Of a DNA stretch of 64,000 nucleotides, positions 45,625-53,997 are shown piece after piece (the stretch's first letter is position 1; the number at the start of each line of letters is the position of its first letter). Under the pieces are notes generated by a model. The model did no database searches, was not told the origin of the DNA, and was given only the letters and a program-made list of their open reading frames with translations. This stretch comes from Arthrobacter tumbae (GTDB lineage: Bacteria > Actinomycetota > Actinomycetes > Actinomycetales > Micrococcaceae): NCBI RefSeq assembly GCF_016907495.1, contig NZ_JAFBCC010000001.1, forward strand, positions 2,294,001 through 2,358,000, in the 5' to 3' direction. Made by a program: the position numbers and the translations under genes.

Positions 45625-46293
45625 GTGCAGCGGCGCGCCCGGAAGCGTGCCGCCGTCGTCGGCTTGGTGCTCCTCTGCGGTGCGGTTCTGACGGCGTGCG
45701 TGGAAGTGCCGGTCAGCGGCCCGGCGCCGGATACCGTACCGGAGATGTCCCCGCAGCAGGAGCTTGCGGCCATGCCGGAGCTGCCGGCGCCCGAAGTCCA
45801 GACCTTCGGTGGGGACGTTGCTGCGTTCCTCACCGAGAACCGGAATATTTACTGCGCCATCACCACGGAGCAGGGCGGCATCATCAACTCGCCGGTGGAT
45901 CCCCGCCTTTCCGGGGGCCAGCGGGATGACGCGGTGCTGGAGGTGCCCGCCGTGTACTGCGAACTGGCGCGGTATCCGGAACCCGCCGAGGTGACCGACG
46001 ACTGCCATGGCACCAACCTCGGATTCAAGGGCGGGAAGGTTCTGCTACGCGGCGACGGCGTCGTCTACGGTGGATGCCGCGTGGGCATGACCCTCACGGA
46101 AGGCGAGCTGGGCCACGGCGCAGCGGGCGGGGAGGGCGCACTCACCCGGCTGCCCATCCTGGATGACGGGATGGCCGTCGACCTGTCCGGGTTCCGCTGC
46201 GGCAGCGGTGATAACGGGCTCATCTGCGTTCAATCCGACACCGGTCAGGGCTTCGTTGTGTCAGCAGATGCCTTCGAAATCATCGCACCGTAA
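45625..46293 (+). CDS. Predicted lipoprotein (222 aa)
   Basis: The N-terminus is basic (QRRARKRAAVVG) and then hydrophobic up to the lipobox VLTAC, so this is an outer-face lipoprotein. Four further cysteines (IYCAI, VYCEL, DDCHG, GGCRVG and later GFRCGSG, LICVQ) suggest disulfides in an extracellular beta-rich domain. The GTG at 45625 has GGAGG 4 nt upstream; a GTG at 45604 is possible. It follows pcrA by 29 nt and precedes sucC. I do not recognise a family. Confidence 0.7.
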   Translation: MQRRARKRAAVVGLVLLCGAVLTACVEVPVSGPAPDTVPEMSPQQELAAMPELPAPEVQTFGGDVAAFLTENRNIYCAITTEQGGIINSPVDPRLSGGQRDDAVLEVPAVYCELARYPEPAEVTDDCHGTNLGFKGGKVLLRGDGVVYGGCRVGMTLTEGELGHGAAGGEGALTRLPILDDGMAVDLSGFRCGSGDNGLICVQSDTGQGFVVSADAFEIIAP

Positions 46294-46344
46294 GAGCGAG
46301 CTGAACGGTAACCGACCGGGTTACTTTTCTACAACTCATAGAAC

Positions 46345-46360
46345 TGTGTGCTTACTCACG
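46345..46360 (+). promoter_or_regulatory. Imperfect CRP/GlxR-like site before sucC
   Basis: TGTGT, 6 nt, TCACG matches 8 of the 10 defined positions of TGTGA-N6-TCACA. It lies 87 nt before the sucC start. Weak evidence by itself. Confidence 0.3.
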
Positions 46361-46447
46361 AAACCGCTAGTCTGTGAAAGGCGTTCCGAGCCAAGGGACT
46401 AGAGTTCCCTGTGTAAACCTACTTCGACGTAGAAGGACACTAGATAA

Positions 46448-47617
46448 GTGGACCTGTTTGAATATCAGGCGCGCGATCTATTTGAGGCTCACGGCGTTCC
46501 CGTGCTGGCCGGCATCGTGGCGCAGACCCCGGAAGAAGCAAAAGCAGCAGCCGAGAAGATTGGCGGCATTGTTGTCGTCAAGGCGCAGGTCAAGGTTGGC
46601 GGCCGCGGCAAGGCCGGCGGCGTCAAGGTTGCCAAGACGCCGGATGAGGCTTACGAGCACGCATCCGCCATCCTTGGCATGGATATCAAGGGCCACACAG
46701 TCCACAAGGTGATGATCGCGCAGGGCGCGGACATCGCTGAGGAGTATTACTTCTCGGTGCTGCTGGACCGGGCAAACCGCAACTACCTTGCCATGTGCTC
46801 CGTTGAGGGCGGCGTGGAAATCGAGCAGCTCGCCGTTGAGCGGCCCGAAGCGCTGGCGCGGATCGCCATTGATCCCGGCACCGGCATTGACCGCGCGAAG
46901 GCCGATGAGATCATCGGCGCAGCCGGGTTTGCACCCGAGCTCCGCGAAGGCGTGGCCAACACCATCCTCAAGCTGTGGGACGTCTTCACCAAGGAAGACG
47001 CCACCCTGGTTGAGGTGAACCCGCTGGTCAAGACCGGAACTGGTGAGATTCTCGCCCTTGACGGCAAGGTCACCCTGGATGAGAACGCTGACTTCCGCCA
47101 GAAGGGCCACGCCGAGCTCGAGGACAAGGACTCCACTGATCCGCTGGAGGCCAAGGCCAAGGAAAGCGACCTCAACTACGTCAAGCTCGACGGCGAAGTG
47201 GGCATCATCGGTAACGGTGCCGGTCTCGTCATGTCCACGCTCGACGTCGTCGCCTACGCCGGCGAAGCGCATGGCAATGTAAAGCCCGCCAACTTCCTGG
47301 ACATCGGCGGTGGAGCCTCTGCCGAGGTCATGGCTGCCGGTCTCGACGTCATCCTCAATGACAGTCAGGTCAAGAGCGTCTTCGTGAACGTCTTCGGCGG
47401 AATCACCGCCTGCGACGCCGTAGCAAACGGCATCGTCAAGGCGCTGGAGATCCTCGGTGACAAGGAGAACAAGCCCCTCGTGGTGCGCCTCGACGGCAAT
47501 AACGTCGAAGAAGGCCGCCGCATCCTTGCCGAGGCCAACCATCCGATGGTCACGCTCGCCGACACCATGGACGAAGGCGCAGACAAGGCCGCCGAGCTGG
47601 CTTACGCCGCTCGCTGA
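46448..47617 (+). CDS. sucC: Succinyl-CoA synthetase beta subunit (389 aa)
   Basis: The ATP-grasp domain begins [21 protein letters not shown] and contains [19 protein letters not shown] for nucleotide binding and [11 protein letters not shown]. The C-terminal ligase-CoA domain has [22 protein letters not shown] and [17 protein letters not shown]. With SucD it converts succinyl-CoA to succinate while making ATP or GTP in the citric acid cycle. The GTG start is preceded by AGAAGGA. The gene opens the sucCD operon, with 33 nt to sucD. Confidence 0.97.
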   Translation: MDLFEYQARDLFEAHGVPVLAGIVAQTPEEAKAAAEKIGGIVVVKAQVKVGGRGKAGGVKVAKTPDEAYEHASAILGMDIKGHTVHKVMIAQGADIAEEYYFSVLLDRANRNYLAMCSVEGGVEIEQLAVERPEALARIAIDPGTGIDRAKADEIIGAAGFAPELREGVANTILKLWDVFTKEDATLVEVNPLVKTGTGEILALDGKVTLDENADFRQKGHAELEDKDSTDPLEAKAKESDLNYVKLDGEVGIIGNGAGLVMSTLDVVAYAGEAHGNVKPANFLDIGGGASAEVMAAGLDVILNDSQVKSVFVNVFGGITACDAVANGIVKALEILGDKENKPLVVRLDGNNVEEGRRILAEANHPMVTLADTMDEGADKAAELAYAAR

Positions 47618-47649
47618 CCGGTTGCAACTCCAGGACTAAGGAACTTCAC

Positions 47650-48552
47650 ATGTCTATCTTTCTGAACAAAGACTCCAAGGTGATCGTCCAGGGCATCACC
47701 GGCGGCGAAGGCACCAAGCACACCGCTTTGATGCTGAAGGCCGGCACGCAGGTTGTGGGCGGTGTCAACGCGCGCAAGGCCGGAACCACCGTCTCTCACG
47801 GTGAGACCACCCTGCCCGTTTTCGGCACCGTGAAGGAAGCCATCGCCGAGACCGGCGCTGACGTCTCCATCATCTTCGTACCGCCGGCATTCACCAAGGA
47901 CGCAGTCGTTGAAGCGATCGACGCCGGTATCGGCCTGGTCGTCATCATCACCGAGGGTGTTCCCGTGCAGGACTCCGCGGAGTTCTGGGCGCTGGCGCAG
48001 TCCCGCGTGGATGAGAACGGCAAGCAGATCACCCGGATCATCGGCCCGAACTGCCCCGGCATCATCACGCCCGGTGAAGCGCTGGTCGGCATCACCCCGG
48101 CGAACATCACCGGCAAGGGCGGTGTTGGCCTGGTTTCCAAGTCCGGCACTCTGACCTACCAGATGATGTTCGAGCTGCGGGATCTCGGTTTCTCCACCGC
48201 GATCGGCATCGGCGGCGACCCGGTCATCGGGACCACGCACATCGATGCCCTTGAGGCGTTCGAGGCGGATCCCGAGACCAAGGCGATCGTCATGATCGGT
48301 GAAATCGGCGGCGACGCCGAAGAGCGCGCGGCCGAGTTCATCAAGGCCAACGTGACCAAGCCGGTTGTGGGTTACGTTGCAGGCTTCACTGCGCCAGAGG
48401 GTAAGACCATGGGCCACGCAGGTGCAATCGTGTCCGGTTCAGCCGGTACTGCCCAGGCGAAGAAGGAGGCCCTCGAGGCCGCCGGCGTCAAGGTGGGGAA
48501 GACCCCGTCCGAGACCGCCCGCCTGCTGCGTGAGGTCTACGCGGCGCTCTAA
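47650..48552 (+). CDS. sucD: Succinyl-CoA synthetase alpha subunit (300 aa)
   Basis: Starts [21 protein letters not shown] with the CoA-binding domain, contains [16 protein letters not shown] and the phosphohistidine motif [23 protein letters not shown], in which the His carries the phosphate intermediate. Length and motifs are standard. It forms the catalytic alpha-beta complex with SucC, encoded 33 nt upstream. AAGGAA precedes the ATG. A strong terminator follows the stop. Confidence 0.97.
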   Translation: MSIFLNKDSKVIVQGITGGEGTKHTALMLKAGTQVVGGVNARKAGTTVSHGETTLPVFGTVKEAIAETGADVSIIFVPPAFTKDAVVEAIDAGIGLVVIITEGVPVQDSAEFWALAQSRVDENGKQITRIIGPNCPGIITPGEALVGITPANITGKGGVGLVSKSGTLTYQMMFELRDLGFSTAIGIGGDPVIGTTHIDALEAFEADPETKAIVMIGEIGGDAEERAAEFIKANVTKPVVGYVAGFTAPEGKTMGHAGAIVSGSAGTAQAKKEALEAAGVKVGKTPSETARLLREVYAAL

Positions 48553-48567
48553 AGCGCAGACACCAGC

Positions 48568-48620
48568 ACGACGGCGGCCGTTGCCTTCCTTCCGGAAGGT
48601 GACGGCCGCCGTCGTTGTTT
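48568..48620 (+). terminator. Terminator of sucCD
   Basis: ACGACGGCGGCCGT (48568-48581) pairs perfectly with ACGGCCGCCGTCGT (48602-48615), with an inner CCTTCC/GGAAGG stem, then TGTTT. The arms again carry the over-represented motif CGCCGTCGT in both orientations. Confidence 0.88.
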
Positions 48621-48666
48621 AACTCCCGCTCCAGTACTGAGATGGACGCCTTCCAGCGGGAAGGGA

Positions 48667-48690
48667 GTTGCAGGACTGCAACGTTGCAGT
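48667..48690 (+). promoter_or_regulatory. Palindromic operator of the TetR/MFS operon
   Basis: Two overlapping dyads: GTTGCAG-GA-CTGCAAC (48667-48682) and the exact 16-nt palindrome ACTGCAACGTTGCAGT (48675-48690). They lie 35-58 nt before the TetR start, where an autoregulated TetR repressor normally binds. Confidence 0.75.
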
Positions 48691-48724
48691 TGTGCAGAAT
48701 TGGCTTCCGTGCCACACTAGTTCG

Positions 48725-49348
48725 GTGAGTCAACTAATTTCGCTTCGTGAACGCAAGCGCACCGAGACCTGGGCCGCACTGCACGACGCCGCGGCGCGCC
48801 TCACGCTCGAACGCGGGCCGGAGGCGGTCACCGTCGAGCAGATCGCCGCCAGCGCCAGGGTCTCGCCACGGACGTTTTTCAACTACTTCAGCACCAAGGA
48901 AGACGCGATCCTGGGGCTGCAGGAACCGAGTATCGACAAGCACCTGCTGGCGGATTTCTCGCCCGAGCAGAACCTGCTGGAGCAGGTGTCTCGGCTGCTG
49001 ATGGCCGTGGTGCACTCCACCGAGGGAGGCGAACGGGACGTCAGCCTTCGAATCGACGTGCTCACTGCGTACCCGTTCCTTCGCCAGCGCCGGTACGCCT
49101 ACTTTGTACGCGTGGAGCAGCTGGTGCGCGACGTCGTGGCGGCCGCGCTGACCGATTCCGGCCGCTGGCAGGCCGCCCTGAGCCGCAATTCCGCCGAGGA
49201 CGTGGCGCGCATGATCGTCCTCGTGGCGGGTGCTCCCATGCGGTATGCCTTCCAGCAGGCAGCAGACTCACCCACGATTGACAACCAGTTTTCCGCACTG
49301 GACGGCGCCACCGCGCTGCTTCGGGAAGTTCTTGAGGACATTCGATGA
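48725..49348 (+). CDS. TetR-family transcriptional regulator (207 aa)
   Basis: The DNA-binding domain starts SLRERKRTETWAALHDAAARL and contains the helix-turn-helix VTVEQIAASARVSPRTFFNYFSTKED, the canonical TetR signature. The C-terminal ligand domain (about 75-207) has no family-specific mark. The GTG start at 48725 is preferred; an upstream extension would read through the operator palindrome. It overlaps the MFS gene by 4 nt (ATGA) and therefore almost certainly represses the exporter together with itself until an inducer binds. Confidence 0.92.
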   Translation: MSQLISLRERKRTETWAALHDAAARLTLERGPEAVTVEQIAASARVSPRTFFNYFSTKEDAILGLQEPSIDKHLLADFSPEQNLLEQVSRLLMAVVHSTEGGERDVSLRIDVLTAYPFLRQRRYAYFVRVEQLVRDVVAAALTDSGRWQAALSRNSAEDVARMIVLVAGAPMRYAFQQAADSPTIDNQFSALDGATALLREVLEDIR

Positions 49349-50913
49349 CCAATACCGTTCCACGCAAGGAATCAGGCCTGCTCCTGCTCTTTGTCGGCCT
49401 GATGCTCTCCATGCTGCTGGCCGCCCTGAACCAGATGATCCTCAGCACGGCGTTGCCCACGATTGTCGGTGAGCTCAACGGTGTTGACCAGATGCTCTGG
49501 GTCATTACCGCCTACATTCTCGCGGCGACCATAGTGATGCCCATTTACGGCAAGCTCGGTGACCTCATCGGCCGCAAGAGTCTGCTGCTCTTTGCCATCG
49601 CGATCTTCATGGCGGGATCCATTGTCGGCGGGCTTGCGCCGAATATGGAGTGGCTCATCGCCGGACGCGCAGTGCAGGGCCTGGGCGGCGGTGGCCTGAT
49701 GATTCTTTCGCAAGCCATCATTGCCGACGTCGTTCCTGCTCGGGAGCGCGGCAAGTATATGGGTGCCATGGGCGGAGTGTTCGCCTTCGCATCGGTGGCC
49801 GGTCCGCTGCTGGGCGGCTGGTTCACGGAAGGTCCAGGCTGGCGGTGGATGTTCTGGATCAACATGCCGCTGGGTGTCCTCGCGATCGCTGTGGTGCTGT
49901 TCTTCCTACATCTGCCTGCGCGCGAGCGCGTGCATCCCTCCGTGGATATCGCGGGCATGGTGCTGCTCGCTATTGCAACGACGTCGCTGGTGCTGGTCGG
50001 TACCTGGGGCGGCACCGAGTACCCGTGGTTGTCGGCGCCGATCCTCGGCCTGTTTGCCCTCGCTGTGATTGCGGGACTGATGTTCGTCGCGGTCGAGCGG
50101 CGGGCGAAGGAACCCATCCTGCCGATGAGCCTGTTCCGGGAGCGGAATTTTGTCCTCACCACCTCGGGCGGACTGCTGATCGGCGTCACGATGTTCGGCG
50201 CCATCGGATACCTACCCACCTATCTGCAGATGGTGACCGGCGCCAGTGCCACCAACGCCGGGCTGCTCATGATTCCGATGATGGGTGCGCTGATCCTGAC
50301 CTCTACAGGCTCCGGAATTCTTGTCAGCAAGACCGGCCGCTACAAATGGATGCCGATTGTGGGATCGGTCGGCGTTGCCGTGGCACTGCTGCTGCTCTCA
50401 ACCATCACCCCGACGACGCCGGTCTGGATGATCTGCGTCTACATCGCCATCATGGGCGCCGGGCTGGGCCTGAGTATGCAGATCCTGGTCCTGATCGTCC
50501 AGAACACGTTCCCGAACCGCGTGGTCGGCACCGCGACGGCCTCAAACAACTACTTCCGCCAGATCGGTGCAACCCTGGGGTCGGCGGTGGTGGGTAGCCT
50601 GTTCACCGCACGGGTGGGGGAGTTGCTGCTTGAACGGCTCCCAGCGGGTGGGGCTGCGCTGGAAGGAGGGGCGAACTCGCTCACTCCCGAGCTGGTCAGC
50701 TCCCTGCCCGCGGCGCTGCAGTCCCCGATCATCCAGTCCTACAACGACGCACTCACCCCGCTGTTCCTCTACATGGCGCCGCTCGGTGTGATCGCCGCAA
50801 TCCTGCTCGCGTTTGTCCACGAGAAGGCGCTGTCCACCGTCATCGAGCGGGACACCAAGGTGGAGCGCGATGCCGGTCTCCTTCCTGAGCCGGCGGAGCA
50901 GCTTTCGCGGTGA
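49345..50913 (+). CDS. DHA2-family MFS multidrug transporter (522 aa)
   Basis: Fourteen hydrophobic segments and the motifs of the EmrB/QacA (DHA2) family: ALNQMILSTALPTIVGELNG near TM1, PIYGKLGDLIGRKSLLLF after TM2, and AGRAVQGLGGGGLMILSQAIIADVVPARERG with motif C-like glycines. It exports drugs or toxic compounds by proton antiport. The start overlaps the stop of the TetR gene. The long cytoplasmic end includes EKALSTVIERDTKVERD. The cargo cannot be inferred from sequence. Confidence 0.92.
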   Translation: MTNTVPRKESGLLLLFVGLMLSMLLAALNQMILSTALPTIVGELNGVDQMLWVITAYILAATIVMPIYGKLGDLIGRKSLLLFAIAIFMAGSIVGGLAPNMEWLIAGRAVQGLGGGGLMILSQAIIADVVPARERGKYMGAMGGVFAFASVAGPLLGGWFTEGPGWRWMFWINMPLGVLAIAVVLFFLHLPARERVHPSVDIAGMVLLAIATTSLVLVGTWGGTEYPWLSAPILGLFALAVIAGLMFVAVERRAKEPILPMSLFRERNFVLTTSGGLLIGVTMFGAIGYLPTYLQMVTGASATNAGLLMIPMMGALILTSTGSGILVSKTGRYKWMPIVGSVGVAVALLLLSTITPTTPVWMICVYIAIMGAGLGLSMQILVLIVQNTFPNRVVGTATASNNYFRQIGATLGSAVVGSLFTARVGELLLERLPAGGAALEGGANSLTPELVSSLPAALQSPIIQSYNDALTPLFLYMAPLGVIAAILLAFVHEKALSTVIERDTKVERDAGLLPEPAEQLSR

Positions 50914-50962
50914 CCGCTGCGGCCTGGCGTTCCCGCGACGCGGCGTCGGGCAGAATGAACCC

Positions 50963-51412
50963 ATGGCTACCCCTTACCTGATCCGCCGCGAGCGGTTCAT
51001 CCCCGCCCCCGCCTCCGCTATCTTCGACGTGCTCGCCACACCGGCGCTGCACAGCGTGATCGACGGTTCAGGCACCGTCACGGGTGAGCAGCCCAATGGC
51101 CCGGAACGGCTCTCCGCGGGTGCCCGCTTCGGCATGGACATGAAGATCGGTGCGCCCTACAAAATCCTCAACACGGTCGTCGAGTTCGAAGAGGGCAGGC
51201 GGATTGCCTGGCGGCACTTCGCCCGCCATATCTGGCGCTACACCCTGCAGGAGCACGACGGCGGCACGCTGGTCGCAGAGGAATGGGACGCCCGCGCTGT
51301 TCCCGGCAAACCCGTCCTGAAATTGCTTGGCTTCACGCGAGCGCACCCCGAATCGATCGAGCGCACACTGGAAAACCTCGAGAAGTACGTCACTGCAGAG
51401 CCTCGCCCATAA
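50963..51412 (+). CDS. SRPBCC-family protein (149 aa)
   Basis: The pattern RRERFIPAPASAIFDVLATPALHSVIDGSGTV is the start of the START/polyketide-cyclase (SRPBCC) fold, followed by GARFGMDMKIGAPYKILNTVVEFEEGRRIAWRHF and a C-terminal helix (HPESIERTLENLEKYV). These proteins hold a hydrophobic ligand in a deep pocket. The ligand and role are unknown. It lies 49 nt after the MFS gene and may be read with it, which would suggest a link to the exported compound, but a separate promoter cannot be excluded. Confidence 0.85.
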   Translation: MATPYLIRRERFIPAPASAIFDVLATPALHSVIDGSGTVTGEQPNGPERLSAGARFGMDMKIGAPYKILNTVVEFEEGRRIAWRHFARHIWRYTLQEHDGGTLVAEEWDARAVPGKPVLKLLGFTRAHPESIERTLENLEKYVTAEPRP

Positions 51413-51511
51413 GGCTTGAAGGAGAAGTAGTCAATACCGCAGCGGAGAAACGATGAGAAGATTTTTCAGATAACAATTCAATAAATACATTGCGTTAGTC
51501 AGCATGCTTAT

Positions 51512-51551
51512 GTTCTTCTGTAGAAGAACTGCCCCAGCTCTTCTACAAGAG
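51512..51551 (+). promoter_or_regulatory. Two inverted repeats in front of the sigma-factor gene
   Basis: GTTCTTC-TGTA-GAAGAAC (51512-51529) and CTCTT-CTAC-AAGAG (51538-51551) lie in an AT-rich leader. The second overlaps the ribosome binding site (AAGAGGTG), so it could block translation. The flanking 51440-51511 stretch is strikingly AT-rich for this genome and probably holds the promoter. Confidence 0.45.
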
Positions 51552-51559
51552 GTGAAAGC

Positions 51560-52381
51560 ATGCGCACAGCCGTCCGCTCCCAGAGTGTCAACGCCCGCTA
51601 TGTTCAGGCGCAGCCGCGACGCCGCGGCAGGCTGCAGGCCGCCATGCAGGAGGAGATCGCGCTGGATCACCTCCATCTTGCTGAAGCCATTGCACGCGGG
51701 TTTTCCCCGTTCGCCAATGACGCCGCTGACGTCCGTCAGGTCGCTTACCTCGGCCTGATGAAGGCGGCAAGGCGATTCGATCCGGAGCTGGGCATCGACT
51801 TCGCCGCTTATGCGGTGCCGACCATCCGGGGCGAGGTCAAGCGGTATCTGCGCGATTGCTGCTGGATGATCCGCCCGCCCCGCGAACTCCAGGACCTGAA
51901 GTCGACGGCCGTCAAGGCGGATTCGGAGCTTGCCCAGCGCCTGGGCCGGGAGCCCTCCCTCTCCGAACTGTCCGAGCATCTCGGGAAGGACCCGGCGACG
52001 GTTGCCGAAGCGCTGAGCTGCGGCGGCAGCCAGCGGCCGGAATCCCTTGACGCATCCACGGAGGGGTTGGGCTGGGCCGAGATCCTGCCTGCCGATGACG
52101 ACCCGTTTGCGCATGCCGATGACGTTCTTGCCCTGCGGGCCGCAGTGCACGAACTGTCTGCGCGCGAGAAGGAGCTGCTCTACCGGCGGTATTTCCACGA
52201 GGAGACCCAGGACCGGATAGCCCGGCGGCTGGGGATGACCCAGATGCAGGTCTCACGGCTTCTCGCCCGGACGCTCGTGAAGCTGCAGAAGCGGCTCCTC
52301 GACGAACCATCCGTCCGGGGCACAGACCCTGCGCCGGTCCTGCAAATGACGGGACCGGACAGGGCGGCACGCATTGCCTGA
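51560..52381 (+). CDS. SigB/SigF-type RNA polymerase sigma factor (273 aa)
   Basis: A group 3 sigma-70 factor. Region 2 covers DVRQVAYLGLMKAARRFDPELGIDFAAYAVPTIRGEVKRYLRD, with the -10 recognition part, followed by the family mark WMIRPPRELQDL. Region 3 is REPSLSELSEHLGKDPATVAEAL and region 4 is LSAREKELLYRRYFHEETQDRIARRLGMTQMQVSRLL. Such factors direct stress or stationary-phase genes and are usually held by an RsbW-type anti-sigma factor; none is encoded in the neighbourhood. AGAGGTGAAAG gives a good binding site. Confidence 0.9.
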   Translation: MRTAVRSQSVNARYVQAQPRRRGRLQAAMQEEIALDHLHLAEAIARGFSPFANDAADVRQVAYLGLMKAARRFDPELGIDFAAYAVPTIRGEVKRYLRDCCWMIRPPRELQDLKSTAVKADSELAQRLGREPSLSELSEHLGKDPATVAEALSCGGSQRPESLDASTEGLGWAEILPADDDPFAHADDVLALRAAVHELSAREKELLYRRYFHEETQDRIARRLGMTQMQVSRLLARTLVKLQKRLLDEPSVRGTDPAPVLQMTGPDRAARIA

Positions 52382-52387
52382 GCCGAC

Positions 52388-53362
52388 CTAGTTCCGGATG
52401 CCCAGCTCCGCTGCGGCACGCAGAACGTCGTCCGGACCGACGGCCAGGATCGCAGGATCGGGGTAGGCGGCGAACGTGTCGCCGCGGCGCACGGACTCAT
52501 CCGTGAGCACACGGTGCGGGCCGGGCGGCGGGCCCCATTCCGCCACCGGTGCGGGACCGAACAGCACCACCGAGGGCCGCGCGTACGCAGAGGCGAGGTG
52601 CGCCGCTCCCGTGTCCGCCGATATGACCAGCGCAGCCGAAGAGATCAATGCGGCGAACTCGAGCAACCCCAGCCGGCCGGCCACTACCTGCTCGTCAGGG
52701 AGCCCGGCCGCCTGCGCCACGGCTTCCGCCCGGGGACGCTCACCCGTGCTGCCGGTCAGGAGCACCAGATGCCCTGCATCCGACAGGGAACGGGCGACGT
52801 CGGCAAACCGCTTGACCGGCCAGAGCCGGCTCCCATAGGCCGCGCCGACGTGGATGACGACGGCGCCCGGTGCCGGACTTTCGACCGGTGGCCGCAGGAG
52901 GAGGTAGTCCAGCGGATCCGCCTCGATGCCGTGCGCACTCACCAGGTGCGCCCAGCGGTATCTCTCGTGAACACCGTCCTCCCATTCGGGACCGGGCCAG
53001 CCGGGTGCTTGATGCCCGATTCGGCGTGCTGCCTCCAGAGCCTCGAGCCTCCCGCGGCTTTCCGCACCGTTCCCGTGGAGGTTCACCGCGACGTCCACCC
53101 TTCCCGGACGCAACGCCAGCGGCTCGTCGAGCCCGTGGGTGGGCAGCAGCGCGTCCACGGCGCCGGTCAGCCCGACGATTGGTTCAAGCCAAGACTGCGC
53201 CGCGTACAGGATGCGGTGATCCGGTAAGGCGCGGCGCAGCCCGCGCAGCGCAGGTACCGCCACCAGCAGGTCTCCGAGTTTCAGTGCACGAAGCACCAGC
53301 ACCTCCGGGCGTCCATCCGGCTCCAGTGCTTGCACAGCGGTGTCAGGCAGCATGAAAGTCAT
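52388..53362 (-). CDS. Glycosyltransferase family 9, heptosyltransferase-like (324 aa)
   Basis: N-terminal strand PEVLVLRALKLGDLLVAVPALRGLRRALP is the GT9 start (R-x-x-x-x-G-D-x-x-x-x-P-A-L). The C-terminal half has VVIHVGAAYGSRLWPVKRFADVA and the donor-site motif VISADTGAAHLASAYARPSVVLFGP. LPS-type heptosyltransferases use ADP-heptose, and the operon opposite encodes the enzymes to make it, so heptose transfer is likely, though the acceptor is unknown. The start at 53362 is followed by an in-frame ATG at 53353; either could be used. Divergent from the GmhB gene with 110 nt between. Confidence 0.88.
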   Translation of the reverse strand: MTFMLPDTAVQALEPDGRPEVLVLRALKLGDLLVAVPALRGLRRALPDHRILYAAQSWLEPIVGLTGAVDALLPTHGLDEPLALRPGRVDVAVNLHGNGAESRGRLEALEAARRIGHQAPGWPGPEWEDGVHERYRWAHLVSAHGIEADPLDYLLLRPPVESPAPGAVVIHVGAAYGSRLWPVKRFADVARSLSDAGHLVLLTGSTGERPRAEAVAQAAGLPDEQVVAGRLGLLEFAALISSAALVISADTGAAHLASAYARPSVVLFGPAPVAEWGPPPGPHRVLTDESVRRGDTFAAYPDPAILAVGPDDVLRAAAELGIRN

Positions 53363-53419
53363 CCTGCCAGAAAGCGCGGTTGGCCAGGCGTGGGAGGGGC
53401 ATCGGAGAATCCGGGCAGA

Positions 53420-53437
53420 ACTTCTCCGGTGAGAAGT
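53420..53437. promoter_or_regulatory. Inverted repeat in the divergent promoter region of the heptose locus
   Basis: ACTTCTC-CGGT-GAGAAGT is a perfect 7-bp dyad. It sits in the 110-nt gap between the divergent GT9 and GmhB genes and is the only strong symmetry there, so a shared regulator could bind it. Confidence 0.4.
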
Positions 53438-53472
53438 GTTTAGGTTCACTCTCCGGAGGGAACAGTGCCTGT

Positions 53473-53997
53473 ATGAGAAGCGAGCCCAAAGCCGTTCTCC
53501 TCGACAGGGACGGCACCATCGTGGTTGATGTGCCGTACAACGGTGATCCCGAGCGGGTTGTCGCGATGCCCGGAGCGCAGGAAGCGCTGGACGGCCTTCG
53601 CGCTGCCGGAGTACCACTGGGCGTGCTCACCAACCAGTCCGGCATTGCCCGCGGCCTGCTGACGGCGGCCGAGGTGGACGCGGTCAACCAACGTGTCGAA
53701 ACCGTCCTGGGTCCGTTCGACGTCTGGGAACTGTGCCCTCACGGACCAGGCGACGGCTGCACCTGCCGCAAGCCGGCTCCCGGCATGATCCTGCGCGCCT
53801 GCGAAAGGCTGGGACTGCACCCCTCAGAGGTCGCCTTCATCGGAGACATCGGCTCCGATGTCGAGGCCGCAGCCGCCGCCGGAGCCACCGGGGTGCTGGT
53901 TCCCACACCGGTCACCCGGCAGGACGAAATTGACGCCGCACCGCTGGTTGCGGGCACCCTCGCCGAAGCGATCACTCTCCTGCGGGGCACCGCATGA
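53473..53997 (+). CDS. gmhB: GmhB-like heptose bisphosphate phosphatase (174 aa)
   Basis: A HAD-superfamily IIIA phosphatase: LLDRDGTIVVD with nucleophile Asp11 and general acid Asp13, VLTNQSGIARG (motif II) and FIGDIGSDVEAAAAAG (motif IV). The zinc loop is CPHGPGDGCTCRKPAPGM with Cys88, His90, Cys96 and Cys98, as in GmhB. It should remove the 7-phosphate from D-glycero-D-manno-heptose 1,7-bisphosphate. The GmhA and HldE genes in the same operon support this rather than the related histidinol-phosphate phosphatase. The stop overlaps the next start (ATGA). Confidence 0.87.
   Translation: MRSEPKAVLLDRDGTIVVDVPYNGDPERVVAMPGAQEALDGLRAAGVPLGVLTNQSGIARGLLTAAEVDAVNQRVETVLGPFDVWELCPHGPGDGCTCRKPAPGMILRACERLGLHPSEVAFIGDIGSDVEAAAAAGATGVLVPTPVTRQDEIDAAPLVAGTLAEAITLLRGTA

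Noticed and set aside
53435..53466. GTTT-N16-GGGAAC as a SigF-type promoter for the heptose operon
   Set aside because: The -10 part differs from GGGTAT and GC-rich sequence gives many such partial matches.
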